Below are positions 1 to 8,646 of a stretch of 64,000 nt of DNA, one piece after another. A program made the translations under genes and the position numbers. The stretch spans positions 2,450,605 to 2,514,604 of the forward strand of contig JAHBTE010000001.1 in the NCBI GenBank assembly GCA_019638675.1, read 5' to 3'. This stretch comes from Fimbriimonadaceae bacterium. GTDB taxonomy: Bacteria; Armatimonadota; Fimbriimonadia; Fimbriimonadales; Fimbriimonadaceae. The first letter of the stretch is position 1. Each line of letters begins with the position of its first letter. The notes under the pieces are model-generated. The model saw only the letters and a list, made by a program, of their open reading frames with translations, made no database searches and was not told the origin of the DNA.

Positions 1-1201
1 CTGGGCGGCTTCGGCGACCGTTATCGATCAACGCGTCAACGGATTCTTGCAACAGCCGCTTTTCGTGGTTGATGATTGATTCCGGAGCTTGGATTTCGAT
101 AATCCGCTTCAACCGGTTGTTTCGGTTGATGATTCGGCGATAGAGGTCGTTGAGGTCACTGGTTGCAAAGCGTCCACCATCCAGCTGAACCATTGGACGC
201 AGTTCAGGAGAGATGACAGGCACGACTTCCAACACCATCCATTCCGGCTTGGATTTGGATTGAGTAAGGGCTTCAACGAGTTCGAGTCGCTTGATTGCGC
301 GCAACCGGCGTTGACTGGTGGTCACGCGGATTTCAGCGCGAAGATCCTTGACTTGCTGTTCAAGGTCAACTCGCTTGAGAAGTTCTTTACAGGCATCGGC
401 ACCGATATTTGCGTGAACCAATTCGCTGATGTCGCGCTTCATGCGGCGACCAACTGAATCGAGCATTTTGCTGATGGCGCGCCACTTGTCTTCTTCGATC
501 AACTGATAAAGCTCAAGCTGAGAAAGGATGCTTGCCGCGATATCGAGGTCTTTCACTCGCTCATCCGCATCTCGGTACTCCGCCCGGATTCGGTCGTAGT
601 TCGCCTTCATCCGTTCCTTGACGTAGCTTTCATCGAAGTACTCGTCTGGGTTGTTGATCATCTCGGTGGCAAGTCGCTGCAGACTTTCCATTTCGAGCTC
701 GCGCATTTGAGTTTGAATCGCGATTTTTTCTTGCTCAACGTGACCCAAGATTTCTGGCATCAGCTCATCGATGGTTTCCTTTTCGATGTCGATGATGATG
801 AAGCTGGCAAAGTAGATAACCTTTTCAAGCTGGCGAGGGCTGATATCGAGGATCAAAGCCAGCGGGGATGGAACACCCTTGAGGTACCAGATGTGGCAGA
901 CAGGTGCCGCGAGTTCAACGTGGCCCATGCGCTCACGTCGGACTTTGCTTCGGGTGACTTCAACGCCACATCGTTCGCAAATAATGCCCTTGTACTTGAT
1001 TTTCTTATACCGGCCACAAGCACATTCGTAATCTTTAACTGGCCCAAAAATCTTTTCGCAGAAAAGACCATCCCGTTCGGGCTTGAATGTGCGGTAGTTA
1101 ATGGTTTCCGGCTTCTTGACCTCTCCATGAGACCAACTTCGGATATCTTCGGGAGCGGCGATTCCAATACGAATCTTGTCAAACAGGTTGCTATCAGCCA
1201 T
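1..1201 (-). CDS. rpoC: RNA polymerase beta' subunit, N-terminal part (cut by window edge)
   Basis: Encodes the first 400 codons of the beta' subunit, the clamp and DNA-binding side of bacterial RNA polymerase; the catalytic part lies beyond the left edge. The reading frame is open from the ATG at 1201 ([10 protein letters not shown]) to base 1. The family's N-terminal zinc site is visible as Cys60, Cys62, Cys75 and Cys78 (CAC...ICERC), followed by RRERMGH. Near the edge the frame reads DNGRRSRP, the conserved segment just before the double-psi barrel. Unusually, rpoB is not directly upstream: 1.67 kb with other genes, one of them on the opposite strand, separates them, so rpoC should have its own promoter. 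Identity is certain from the sequence; separate transcription is inferred. Confidence 0.98.
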   Translation of the reverse strand, partial: MADSNLFDKIRIGIAAPEDIRSWSHGEVKKPETINYRTFKPERDGLFCEKIFGPVKDYECACGRYKKIKYKGIICERCGVEVTRSKVRRERMGHVELAAPVCHIWYLKGVPSPLALILDISPRQLEKVIYFASFIIIDIEKETIDELMPEILGHVEQEKIAIQTQMRELEMESLQRLATEMINNPDEYFDESYVKERMKANYDRIRAEYRDADERVKDLDIAASILSQLELYQLIEEDKWRAISKMLDSVGRRMKRDISELVHANIGADACKELLKRVDLEQQVKDLRAEIRVTTSQRRLRAIKRLELVEALTQSKSKPEWMVLEVVPVISPELRPMVQLDGGRFATSDLNDLYRRIINRNNRLKRIIEIQAPESIINHEKRLLQESVDALIDNGRRSRP

Positions 1202-1523
1202 GGTGTCCAATGTGCTCTGACCACATGAACAATCCCCACACAATCATCGCTGGAGTCTAGAACAGTCGAGAAAAGGGGGTTGGTGAGGTCGGAGCGAACA
1301 AAAATTATAGCTTGAAATGCACCCAATTACCGGGTCTAACAGGCACAAACAACCACCTTTCCGCCAAAGGTCCCAAAGCGGGCTTTTGCGGGTTCACAGG
1401 CGGCGTACTTTTGCCTGCCCTCATACTACTCAAAAAGTTACGTTTTTGTTGGTGATTTAATCGAAATTATTGGGAATGTGCGGGGCGCATTCGACCGGAT
1501 GAACACGCCCCTCCATTTCTCTC
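1202..1523. other. Intergenic region upstream of rpoC
   Basis: No gene is seen in these 322 bases between the rpoC start and the stop of the DUF1328 gene. It holds the probable rpoC promoter (see the next entry). The rest, about 1335-1520, has no clear repeat, hairpin terminator or reading frame. Confidence 0.6.
1304..1309 (-). promoter_or_regulatory. Candidate -10 box of rpoC
   Basis: A perfect TATAAT on the minus strand, about 95 nt upstream of the rpoC ATG. No good -35 hexamer is seen at 17 nt spacing. Its importance comes from context: rpoB upstream ends in a strong terminator and a plus-strand gene lies between, so rpoC needs its own promoter. Confidence 0.45.
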
Positions 1524-1694
1524 CTAGACGCCGGAAGAGGCGCTGCGACCAGTGATCAAGCTGATCACGAACAAGATCAGGAAGATCACGAACAGCACAT
1601 AGGCAATTGTCGTGGCAACCCCTGCGATTCCGCTCAAACCGAGCAGACCAGCAACGATTGCGATGGCGAGGAATATCAGTGAGTTTCTCAGCAT
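1524..1694 (-). CDS. DUF1328-type small membrane protein (56 aa)
   Basis: A 56-residue, almost wholly hydrophobic protein: [19 protein letters not shown], then a Gly/Ala-rich stretch, then a second hydrophobic helix and a short polar tail (TGRSASSGV). This two-helix layout, and the 'G..G.A.....I' spacing in the middle, match the YtjA/DUF1328 family of small inner-membrane proteins of unknown function. It is too short for most gene callers, but start, stop and hydrophobicity are clear. It sits alone between rpoC and pnuC, and the start is 126 bp from the divergent pnuC start. Function is not known; the family assignment is by pattern only. Confidence 0.8.
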   Translation of the reverse strand: MLRNSLIFLAIAIVAGLLGLSGIAGVATTIAYVLFVIFLILFVISLITGRSASSGV

Positions 1695-1819
1695 AGTTTT
1701 GTCCTTACAGTTGTCACTTTACGAGTTCGGATATGTTGATTCCTAACGACTCCCGGCGTGATTTCATAAGGAAAACATAAAGTCCGTTCAATGCATGATG
1801 TGAAGGTAAAACCGTAGCC

Positions 1820-2533
1820 GTGAAGCTGAACACATGGCAGGTATCTGTGCTCCTCGCGATTCTTGCCGCCATTGTGTGTATCGCGGCGCAAGGAATTTCT
1901 CCTTTGCTCGCTGGTCAGCCGATTCTCCTCTTCCCCACTGACCTCTACAACCAAATCGAATTCATTGGCTTCGTTTCAGGCGTGGTTGGCGTTTATCTGA
2001 TGGTCAAAGAATCAGCCTGGAATTACCCCGTTGGCTTGATCTGGGCGATTGCTTACGGCATCTATTTTTTCAGCGTCGCCAAGCATTTCGGCGAAGCATC
2101 GCTGATGCTCATCAACGCCGTTTATTTGATTGATGGATGGATTAAGTGGGCGCGAAGATCCGAACAGCCCCAACTACCAATCACGCGGCTTTCTCTTAAA
2201 AACTGGGGCGTGATTATCGGAACGATGATCATCTTCATCCCGGTGCTGATCGCCATGCTTAAATCAGTGCGCGGGAATTTTGTTTACTTTGATGCGACGA
2301 CTACTTCACTTGCCCTCGCCGCGCAGTATTTGACTAACCGCAAGATTTTTGAGAGCTGGTATTTCTGGATCGCCGCAAACATCGTGATCATCCCGGTTTT
2401 TATCTACCGCGAATACTATCCGACCGCGATTTTGTACACTGTATTCACGGTGATGGCGGTGTTCGGTATTAAAGAGTGGCGTCAGTCGATGACGTCGCAA
2501 TCAAAGGTATCTACTCAGTTGCTCCACGACTAA
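1820..2533 (+). CDS. pnuC: PnuC-type nicotinamide (riboside/mononucleotide) transporter
   Basis: Multi-pass inner-membrane transporter of the PnuC family, which imports nicotinamide riboside or related vitamins for NAD synthesis. Seen directly: about seven hydrophobic segments, the family's core around residues 65-110 (WNYPVGLIWAIAYGIYF, then INAVYLIDGWIKW) and the second half motif near residues 180-230 (ESWYFWIAANIVIIPVF, then FGIKEWR). At 237 aa it has normal family length. The start is GTG at 1820, 7 nt after a TAAAAC -10-like box, so the mRNA may be nearly leaderless. It lies on the opposite strand inside the rpoB-rpoC gap. Substrate (riboside, thiamine or riboflavin) cannot be decided from sequence alone. 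Confidence 0.9.
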   Translation: MKLNTWQVSVLLAILAAIVCIAAQGISPLLAGQPILLFPTDLYNQIEFIGFVSGVVGVYLMVKESAWNYPVGLIWAIAYGIYFFSVAKHFGEASLMLINAVYLIDGWIKWARRSEQPQLPITRLSLKNWGVIIGTMIIFIPVLIAMLKSVRGNFVYFDATTTSLALAAQYLTNRKIFESWYFWIAANIVIIPVFIYREYYPTAILYTVFTVMAVFGIKEWRQSMTSQSKVSTQLLHD

Positions 2534-2810
2534 TCAACAACTTTGTAATTCGATCATCCTTGCACCTTCGCGACGCTTCTAATGCGCTGTCCATGCTGTC
2601 GAATCGTGTATTTGGGTCTGCTCCAATATCCAAATACCTCTTCACTACATCGTAATCACAATGTTTGGCGGCAAGTACCATTGGTTCATCGATAAATAAA
2701 TAATGCCAAGAACTATAACCACCAACCGCACAAAGTAAAACGCATGCAAGAAAAGCGATAAGGCACCCTCTAGCAAATTTTTTATCAAACTTTTCAAACA
2801 TCCATTTCAC
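2511..2810 (-). CDS. Small membrane-anchored ankyrin-repeat protein
   Basis: A 99-aa protein with one N-terminal transmembrane helix (residues about 14-35) and a short outer part containing about two ankyrin-like units: VLAAKHCDYDVVKRYLDIGADPN and ALEASRRCKDDRITKLLISRGA. The 'A....DY..VK.LLD.GADPN' pattern is the ankyrin consensus. The 3' end overlaps the convergent pnuC by 23 bp. It lies just downstream of the rpoB terminator. A protein-binding role is likely from the fold; no partner is suggested by the neighbours. Confidence 0.7.
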   Translation of the reverse strand: MKWMFEKFDKKFARGCLIAFLACVLLCAVGGYSSWHYLFIDEPMVLAAKHCDYDVVKRYLDIGADPNTRFDSMDSALEASRRCKDDRITKLLISRGATE

Positions 2811-2821
2811 ATCTTACACAA

Positions 2822-2859
2822 ACAAAAAGTGGGCCGGTTCATTATGAACCGGCCCACTT
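2822..2859 (-). terminator. Rho-independent terminator of rpoB
   Basis: A perfect 14-bp stem (2827-2840 with 2846-2859) and a 5-nt loop, followed on the minus strand by TTTTTGTT. It begins 12 bases after the rpoB stop codon and should end the rpoB transcript before rpoC. Confidence 0.9.
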
Positions 2860-2871
2860 CATTTATCAGAC

Positions 2872-5800
2872 TTAGTTGAAGAATCCGACCGAACGAGCCA
2901 GTCGAACGTCATCGTTGCCGGTGAGTTCATCCAGATCCTTCAAGCTGAGTTCCTTGTTCGACTTATCTTCCACTGCGACCTTGAGACACAGGGAGCGGAG
3001 TTCGTTGACAAGAATCTTGAACGATTCTGGGATGCCTGGTTCTTGGATCGATTCACCCTTAACAATGAGTTCATAAGCCTTAACCCGACCCATAACGTCG
3101 TCTGACTTAATGGTTAGCAATTCTTGCAATGTATATGCCGCGCCGTAAGCTTCAAGCGCCCATACTTCCATTTCACCAAATCGCTGACCACCGAACTGTG
3201 CCTTACCACCGAGCGGTTGCTGGGTAACCAAGGAGTAAGGGCCAATTGAACGTGCGTGAATCTTTTCGTCAGCCAAGTGCTCAAGTTTAAGCATGTAGAT
3301 ACAGCCAACTGTTACCGGATTAGGAAGCTCATCACCTGTCAAACCATCGCGAACGATTGACTTGCAGCTGTGAGGATCGAGACCAGCGCGCTTGAACACG
3401 TTTTTCTCAATGCTTTCCATAATTCCGGCATACACTTCTTTATCAGCTTTGTATGCTTTACCTGGAACTTCGTTGACTTCTTCAGCTTCGAACTCTTCCG
3501 CATCAATCGCCATCAACTCTTCCATAGACCGAGTTGAAGGAGCGGCGGTGATACGAGAAACTCGCTCAAGTGAGTCTTGGTCGAGGCTCTTGAGTTTTGC
3601 TTCAACCAATGACAGCATATCGCTGAGAGTGGCATCGTTTGCAAAGCGGATGTTCAACATCAACTCGGAGTTCACATAAGCCTTGAGAGCCTTGGTTCGC
3701 AGGTGCTCAGCCAATCGTTCAACTTCTTGTAGAATCTCATGCTCGGTTGCACCTTCGAACGCTGGGCATTCGTAGCGGCAACCCAAGTGGTGGCCAACGT
3801 AACCGAGGTGGGTTTCCAAGATTTGACCGATGTTCATCCGGCTCGGAACACCAAGCGGATTCAAGATGATGTCAACTGGTGAACCATCCATCAAAACCGG
3901 CATATCTTCCACTGGCAAGATTCGGCTGATAACACCCTTGTTACCGTGGCGACCCGCCATCTTGTCACCAACCATGATCTTTCGCTTGGTGGCAACGTAA
4001 GCTTGAACAGTCATGTTCGTACCAGCTGGCAATTCGTCACCAGGAATTTGAAGCAACGGCTCTTCCGTTCGATCGCAGATCAAGCGGTCGCGCTTTTTGC
4101 TTTCCTTGTAAACATAGTTGATGCTTGGGCTGAGATACTTGAATCGGCTGAAGACTTTAACGTCAATTACAGTTCCCTTTTCACCGTGTGGCAAGGTCAA
4201 ACTCACGTCGCGGGTTTCTTCTGCTTTCTTACCAAAGATCGCAATGATCAGCCGTTCTTCGGCGGTCATTTCGGTTTGGCCCTTAGGAGCAACCTTTCCG
4301 ACCAGAATATCTTCTGGTCGAACTTCCGCGCCGATTCGGATGATTCCGTTTTCGTCAAGGTCGCGCAGAGCGTCTTCCCCAACGTTTGGAATATCGCGGG
4401 TGATTTCTTCTGGCCCGAGTTTGGTATCTACGGCTTCAGCTTCGTGTCGTTCGATGTGAATAGACGTATAAACGTCATCTTTCACCAAGCGCTCACTGAG
4501 AATGATCGCGTCTTCGTAGTTGTAACCGCCCCATGGCATAAAGGCAACAATCAAGTTCTTACCAAGTGCCAACCGACCATCGTCCGTGTTCGCACCATCG
4601 GCAAGCGCATCGCCTTTAAGAACCTTTTGACCAGGGAAAACGATTGGACGGTGGGTGAAACAAGTGGACTTGTTGCTTTGGAACATATGGAGCAACTCGT
4701 AGGTGTCCACAGTTCCGTCTTCGGTCTTAATCGTGATCATCTTGGATGTCACGGTTTCGATCACACCACTTCGGCGAGCGATCACGCTCGCGCCGCTATC
4801 AATAGCCGCTCGCTTTTCGTAGCCAGTACCAACAATCGGAGCATCGCTTCGCAGAGTTGGAACCGCCTGACGTTGCATGTTCGCACCCATCAGAGCGCGG
4901 TTTGCGTCGTCGTTTTCAAGGAACGGAATCAAGCTGGTCGCAACTGAGATGATCTGAACTGGGCTGACGTCCATCAGATCAACGCGGGTTGGAGGAACAG
5001 CCGGGTAGCTCGCGCCGCCGAACTGCTTGTCACCACCGGGGCAACGCACCGTTACTCGGTCGCCAACGATCAGGCCATTTTCGTCAAGCTGAGTATCCGC
5101 CGGAGCAATGCGTAGGTGGAAGTCTTCTTGAGCCGTCAGGTAGACAACTTCGTCGGTTACTCGACCTTCAATCACCTTTCGGTAAGGAGTCATGATGAAT
5201 CCAAATTCATCAATCCGACCGTGGGTGGTGAGCTGAGAAATCAAACCAATGTTCGGACCTTCCGGCGTTTCAATCGGACAAATCCGACCGTAGTGGCTTC
5301 GGTGAACGTCGCGGACTTCCAGCTTTGCGCTGTTTCTTTGCAAACCACCAGGGCCAAGGCTCGAAAGACGACGCTTGTTCGTCAATTCGCTCAATGGGTT
5401 GGTTTGATCCATGAACGTGGAAAGCTGGTTGGAGCTAAAGAAGCTCTTGATGCTTGCGCTGACCGGCTTAACACTCAAGATGATGCTTGGCAGGAGGTTA
5501 TCTTGGTCAGCCGAGGTCATTCGTTCTCGGGCAACCTTTTCCATCCGCACAAAACCGAGTCGCAGTTGGCTGGCTAGGAGTTCACCAACACTTCGGACAC
5601 GCTTGTTTCGCAGGTCGTCAATGTCATCGTGATCCGCTTCCTTCTTGAGGTACGGCTCCATTTCAATGAGCGTGCGAGCGAGGTCATCGCTGGTGAGGTT
5701 TCGGGTGTTGCCCAGAACATCGAGCTTCAAGCGGTTGTTCAAGAAGCGGCGACCGACCTTACCGAGGTCGTAGCGTCGCATATCAAAGAACAAGCTGAAA

Positions 5801-6891
5801 ACAAGTTGTTTAGCCGCATCATCGTTTGCCGCTTCACCTGGTCGCATTCGCTTGTAGATATCAAGGATTGCTTCGCGGGTGTTAGCTACTTTATCTGCGG
5901 CAAGGGTGGTTTCGATGTAGTCAGGAAGTCGAAGCAAGTAAACCTTGTCGATCTTCATATCAACGAGCTTGACGGCCGTGTCATGCTCGATCTTCTGCAT
6001 TGCACCAACGATTACTTTCTTACCTTCGGTGAGTTCTTCAACGGTGCGCGCACCTTCCAAATCTTCAACCGTTGGATTTTCGATCTCAAGTTCTTCGCCG
6101 AAGTACCAGTACATGTCTTCGGTAGAACCGAGCGGGCTTTCCATCATGCACTCAAGTTGCTTGACTTCATCGCCCAACCCAGCGAATACACGCTTGGTGA
6201 GAATGATTCCCTTATCCAAAACGACTTCGCCGGTATCTGGATCAGCCAGAGGTTCTGCCAACCGCTTGCCGAGAGAGTTTTCGATCTTGCGGACTTGGCG
6301 ATCCCGCCCTTTATCAAAGCCGTGGAGAGCCTTGACCAGCTGGGTGATCGGCAACTTTTTGGTTTGTGAAATTTGAGTGTTGACAACACCGTTGGAATCG
6401 TTTTCGACTTCCAACCAAGGGCCTTCCATTGGGATGCACCGCGCACGGGCGATCATCTGCATGGATGTGTCAACGTCTTCTTCGAAGTAAATCCCGGGTG
6501 ATCGGCTGAGCTGGCTAACAATGACCCGCTCGCGGCCGTTGATGATGAAGGTTCCCTTGTCGGTCATCAATGGCAAATCGCCAAGATAAACTTCGGATTC
6601 GATAACTTCGCGATCTTTTCCACCAAATCGGACGGTTGCCTTGATTGGTGCTTCGTAGGTGAGATCGCGGTCGCGGCAATCCTGCATGCCGTACTTGGGT
6701 TCGCCCAAAACGAACTCCGTAAATTCAATGTAGTTGCTCTGTGTAAAATCCCAAATCGGGCTAAAAGTGGTAAAAAGTTCGGGCAGGCCTTCTTCCAAGA
6801 AAAACTTGTAGCTGTTGAGCTGAAGTTCAATTAGGTTAGGTACCTCGAGCGATCGGCCAATGCGCTTCGAGGATGGTTGAATGACTCTCAT
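2872..6891 (-). CDS. rpoB: RNA polymerase beta subunit
   Basis: Full-length beta subunit (1339 aa; E. coli 1342), part of the catalytic core of RNA polymerase. Seen: N-terminal MRVIQPSSKRIGRSLEVPNL, the rifampicin-pocket region with SSNQLSTFMDQTNPLSEL and THKRR-like NKRRLSSLGPGGL near residues 490-520, then SHYGRICPIETPEGPNIG, the NYEDAIILSERL segment, GDKMAGRHGNKGV, and the C-terminal GGKAQFGGQRFGEMEVWALEAYGAAYTLQELLT. A GGAG box lies 4 nt before the ATG. There is no rplJ/rplL upstream and no rpoC directly downstream, unlike most bacteria. Identity is certain. Confidence 0.99.
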   Translation of the reverse strand: MRVIQPSSKRIGRSLEVPNLIELQLNSYKFFLEEGLPELFTTFSPIWDFTQSNYIEFTEFVLGEPKYGMQDCRDRDLTYEAPIKATVRFGGKDREVIESEVYLGDLPLMTDKGTFIINGRERVIVSQLSRSPGIYFEEDVDTSMQMIARARCIPMEGPWLEVENDSNGVVNTQISQTKKLPITQLVKALHGFDKGRDRQVRKIENSLGKRLAEPLADPDTGEVVLDKGIILTKRVFAGLGDEVKQLECMMESPLGSTEDMYWYFGEELEIENPTVEDLEGARTVEELTEGKKVIVGAMQKIEHDTAVKLVDMKIDKVYLLRLPDYIETTLAADKVANTREAILDIYKRMRPGEAANDDAAKQLVFSLFFDMRRYDLGKVGRRFLNNRLKLDVLGNTRNLTSDDLARTLIEMEPYLKKEADHDDIDDLRNKRVRSVGELLASQLRLGFVRMEKVARERMTSADQDNLLPSIILSVKPVSASIKSFFSSNQLSTFMDQTNPLSELTNKRRLSSLGPGGLQRNSAKLEVRDVHRSHYGRICPIETPEGPNIGLISQLTTHGRIDEFGFIMTPYRKVIEGRVTDEVVYLTAQEDFHLRIAPADTQLDENGLIVGDRVTVRCPGGDKQFGGASYPAVPPTRVDLMDVSPVQIISVATSLIPFLENDDANRALMGANMQRQAVPTLRSDAPIVGTGYEKRAAIDSGASVIARRSGVIETVTSKMITIKTEDGTVDTYELLHMFQSNKSTCFTHRPIVFPGQKVLKGDALADGANTDDGRLALGKNLIVAFMPWGGYNYEDAIILSERLVKDDVYTSIHIERHEAEAVDTKLGPEEITRDIPNVGEDALRDLDENGIIRIGAEVRPEDILVGKVAPKGQTEMTAEERLIIAIFGKKAEETRDVSLTLPHGEKGTVIDVKVFSRFKYLSPSINYVYKESKKRDRLICDRTEEPLLQIPGDELPAGTNMTVQAYVATKRKIMVGDKMAGRHGNKGVISRILPVEDMPVLMDGSPVDIILNPLGVPSRMNIGQILETHLGYVGHHLGCRYECPAFEGATEHEILQEVERLAEHLRTKALKAYVNSELMLNIRFANDATLSDMLSLVEAKLKSLDQDSLERVSRITAAPSTRSMEELMAIDAEEFEAEEVNEVPGKAYKADKEVYAGIMESIEKNVFKRAGLDPHSCKSIVRDGLTGDELPNPVTVGCIYMLKLEHLADEKIHARSIGPYSLVTQQPLGGKAQFGGQRFGEMEVWALEAYGAAYTLQELLTIKSDDVMGRVKAYELIVKGESIQEPGIPESFKILVNELRSLCLKVAVEDKSNKELSLKDLDELTGNDDVRLARSVGFFN

Positions 6892-6920
6892 AATTCTCCG
6901 GACAGAATCGGGGAAGGAAA

Positions 6921-6926
6921 ATCATA
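6921..6926 (-). promoter_or_regulatory. Candidate rpoB -10 box
   Basis: TATGAT on the minus strand, about 30 nt upstream of the rpoB ATG, with the GGAG ribosome-binding site between. No convincing -35 hexamer is visible, so this is tentative. Confidence 0.4.
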
Positions 6927-7097
6927 CCTGCAACCCCCGGTGGAAATTGGGTCGTTTTGAGTTCAACTAGGCCCTTTGCAGAAGCTCATGGATTGTTCAC
7001 AAATTTGTCTACGATCAGCACGCCTTTGGCATAAAATGTTTCTATCAGATTAGCCGCCGATACCCCCTTACCAGAGATCCCTGGATACACTGTCCGA

Positions 7098-7523
7098 ATG
7101 ACAGCTCAAGGCGGTCTTTTGGTCGTAAAGGATACGATTGGCATCCAAAGAAAACGAAGAATCTCGTTGTTTTTATGCGCTGGATTTATTGGTCTATTTT
7201 TAACTACATATCAATGGACAGCACCCATCGCATTTTGTGCTGGAATCGCCGCTTTTGTATTCGGTTGTGGGGCGATACCGCCATTAGGAAATGCTTTTCT
7301 GATTGAACCCAATGCAAAAACTATCAAAGTCAACAGAAAAGTTCTTGAACTAAAATCCGTTGCTTTGATTGAGGTTTCACCGCTTGCCGAGGCAACATAC
7401 GTAGTACTTATACATTTTGAAGATAGTTCATGGCTCGCACTTTGCGAAGCTGCAAAAGCCGAGCAGCTCACTAGACTTGCAAATTTAATTCGGCAAATTT
7501 TAACGCCAGACCAAGAAAAGTGA
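7098..7523 (+). CDS. Two-TM small membrane protein with PH-like C-terminal domain
   Basis: A 141-aa protein with no recognised name. It has two adjacent transmembrane helices (residues about 22-40 and 44-62), then a strand-rich part (FLIEPNAKTIKVNRKVLELKS) and a final amphipathic helix (AEQLTRLANLIRQILTP). The same layout occurs in the next gene and in five more at 30.9-33.9 kb, so this is one of a divergent paralog family; the strand/helix order recalls bacterial PH-like domains. A TACACT -10-like box lies exactly 6 nt before the ATG, so transcription probably starts at the start codon. Expressed protein is likely; function unknown. Confidence 0.7.
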   Translation: MTAQGGLLVVKDTIGIQRKRRISLFLCAGFIGLFLTTYQWTAPIAFCAGIAAFVFGCGAIPPLGNAFLIEPNAKTIKVNRKVLELKSVALIEVSPLAEATYVVLIHFEDSSWLALCEAAKAEQLTRLANLIRQILTPDQEK

Positions 7524-7687
7524 TTCGCACCGGCAAAATGCGCCACCCACAATTCCCATTTTATTTCTTAAAGTAGGGCGAATTTTAACTATTCTATTAA
7601 ACTAAAGTTATTAAACTCACTCCGGATACAAACCTGCCCGAAATCAAGGGTTACATAATCAAAATCACTCCCAACGGCGGCCTTTCG

Positions 7688-8098
7688 GTGGGAAGTAACC
7701 GAACAGCCGAACTCAAATCTGCCTGGATACTGACTGCGTTAGGTTGCGCCCTAGCCGCTTGGGTGCTGCCAACTATGTTTGGAATCCTTTGTCTCCTAGC
7801 AGTTATTTTTGGAATTTTTGGTTTGATGTCGATGATTCGCTTGCCAGAACATTTTATTGATCCTACAGAATTAACTTTTAGAATTGGTAACAATGTGATC
7901 GCTCAAGGGCCGATTGAGTGTATCCAGGTCATGCGAGAACCGATCGGTTACAGCGTCGGGATTGTAAAAAATAATTGTATCCACAAGCACGTTATGCACG
8001 TCGAACGCTCGCAAGCTGAACATCTTGCAAATCTGATTCGCTATGTTCTAACTCCCGAGCCAGAACAAACGAACGAAACATCCCCGTCTCAAATCTAA
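7688..8098 (+). CDS. Two-TM small membrane protein, tandem paralog of the 7098 gene
   Basis: Paralog of the preceding gene: two transmembrane helices, strand-rich middle, and a nearly identical last helix (AEHLANLIRYVLTPEPE against TRLANLIRQILTPDQE). The GTG at 7688 is the only usual start codon, but homology continues upstream in the same frame: the codons before it read ITPNGGLSV, matching TAQGGLLVV of the first gene. Upstream DNA also resembles the first gene (GGATACA). Either the start codon has been lost, a rare ATC/ATA start is used, or the protein now begins at 7688 without the first eight or so residues. The next gene starts 2 bases after this stop. Confidence 0.6.
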   Translation: MGSNRTAELKSAWILTALGCALAAWVLPTMFGILCLLAVIFGIFGLMSMIRLPEHFIDPTELTFRIGNNVIAQGPIECIQVMREPIGYSVGIVKNNCIHKHVMHVERSQAEHLANLIRYVLTPEPEQTNETSPSQI

Positions 8099-8100
8099 TC

Positions 8101-8562
8101 ATGGAACCAGAACTACAAAGGAGGCTCATGAAGTATTCGCTGGTTGGGATCGGCGTATTTTTGCTAATCTCAATGGTCATCGCGGTAGTGCAAAACATTG
8201 ATGAGCGCAACGGTTACTATGTCGAAACCAATATCCGGGGCTTAGAATATTTTTCGATGAATTACTCACGGGAGTATGTTGAAGTCAATTGGCGCTCTCG
8301 TTGCGGCAACTGTGATACGTCCCAGCCAATTTTGGTCAGCGGCAAGCCAGAAATAGTCGGTGATAAAGTCATCTTGCACGACAGAAGCTTTCCAAATAAA
8401 ATTAATGGAGAGCTGAAAATCCTGCCCGGACAAGCCTTTGCTTACGACTTCAATCCCCCAGATTCGGAGCCAATTACGCTGAATTTTGAGCGTGAAGAGG
8501 AACCTCGCCCTTGGCGACGAATCCTGATCCACCTCGGTTTCCCACCAAGCGCAATTCCGTAA
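8101..8562 (+). CDS. Membrane-anchored hypothetical protein (153 aa)
   Basis: Not recognised. It has one N-terminal transmembrane helix (residues about 14-30, LVGIGVFLLISMVIAVV) and a probably extracytoplasmic domain with a CGNC pair near residue 70 and an acidic, proline-containing tail. It starts 2 bases after the previous stop and is likely cotranscribed. An AGGAGG lies only 3 nt before an internal ATG at 8128 (MKYSLVG), so the true start may be there; either start keeps the membrane helix. Confidence 0.6.
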   Translation: MEPELQRRLMKYSLVGIGVFLLISMVIAVVQNIDERNGYYVETNIRGLEYFSMNYSREYVEVNWRSRCGNCDTSQPILVSGKPEIVGDKVILHDRSFPNKINGELKILPGQAFAYDFNPPDSEPITLNFEREEEPRPWRRILIHLGFPPSAIP

Positions 8563-8583
8563 AAATAACAGGCTAATGGACAG

Positions 8584-8622
8584 AATTCCCTCCCCAATTC
8601 TGGGGAGGGTTGGGCGGGGTTA
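8584..8622 (+). repeat. Solo copy of the CTCCCC...GGGGAG palindromic repeat
   Basis: ATTCCCTCCCC-AATTCT-GGGGAGGG followed by TTGGGCGGGGTT. It is the same element as the copies at 16.68, 30.7, 34.6, 35.1, 35.75-36.0 and 36.4-36.6 kb. It lies between convergent genes, where its hairpin could also act as a weak terminator. Confidence 0.85.
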
Positions 8623-8646
8623 ATCAGTTGTAAAGGTCTCTCAAGA

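Noticed and set aside
3946-4947. Long open frames on the plus strand opposite rpoB (also 5629-6369)
   Set aside because: They mirror the codon structure of rpoB, have no start signals and no recognisable protein features.
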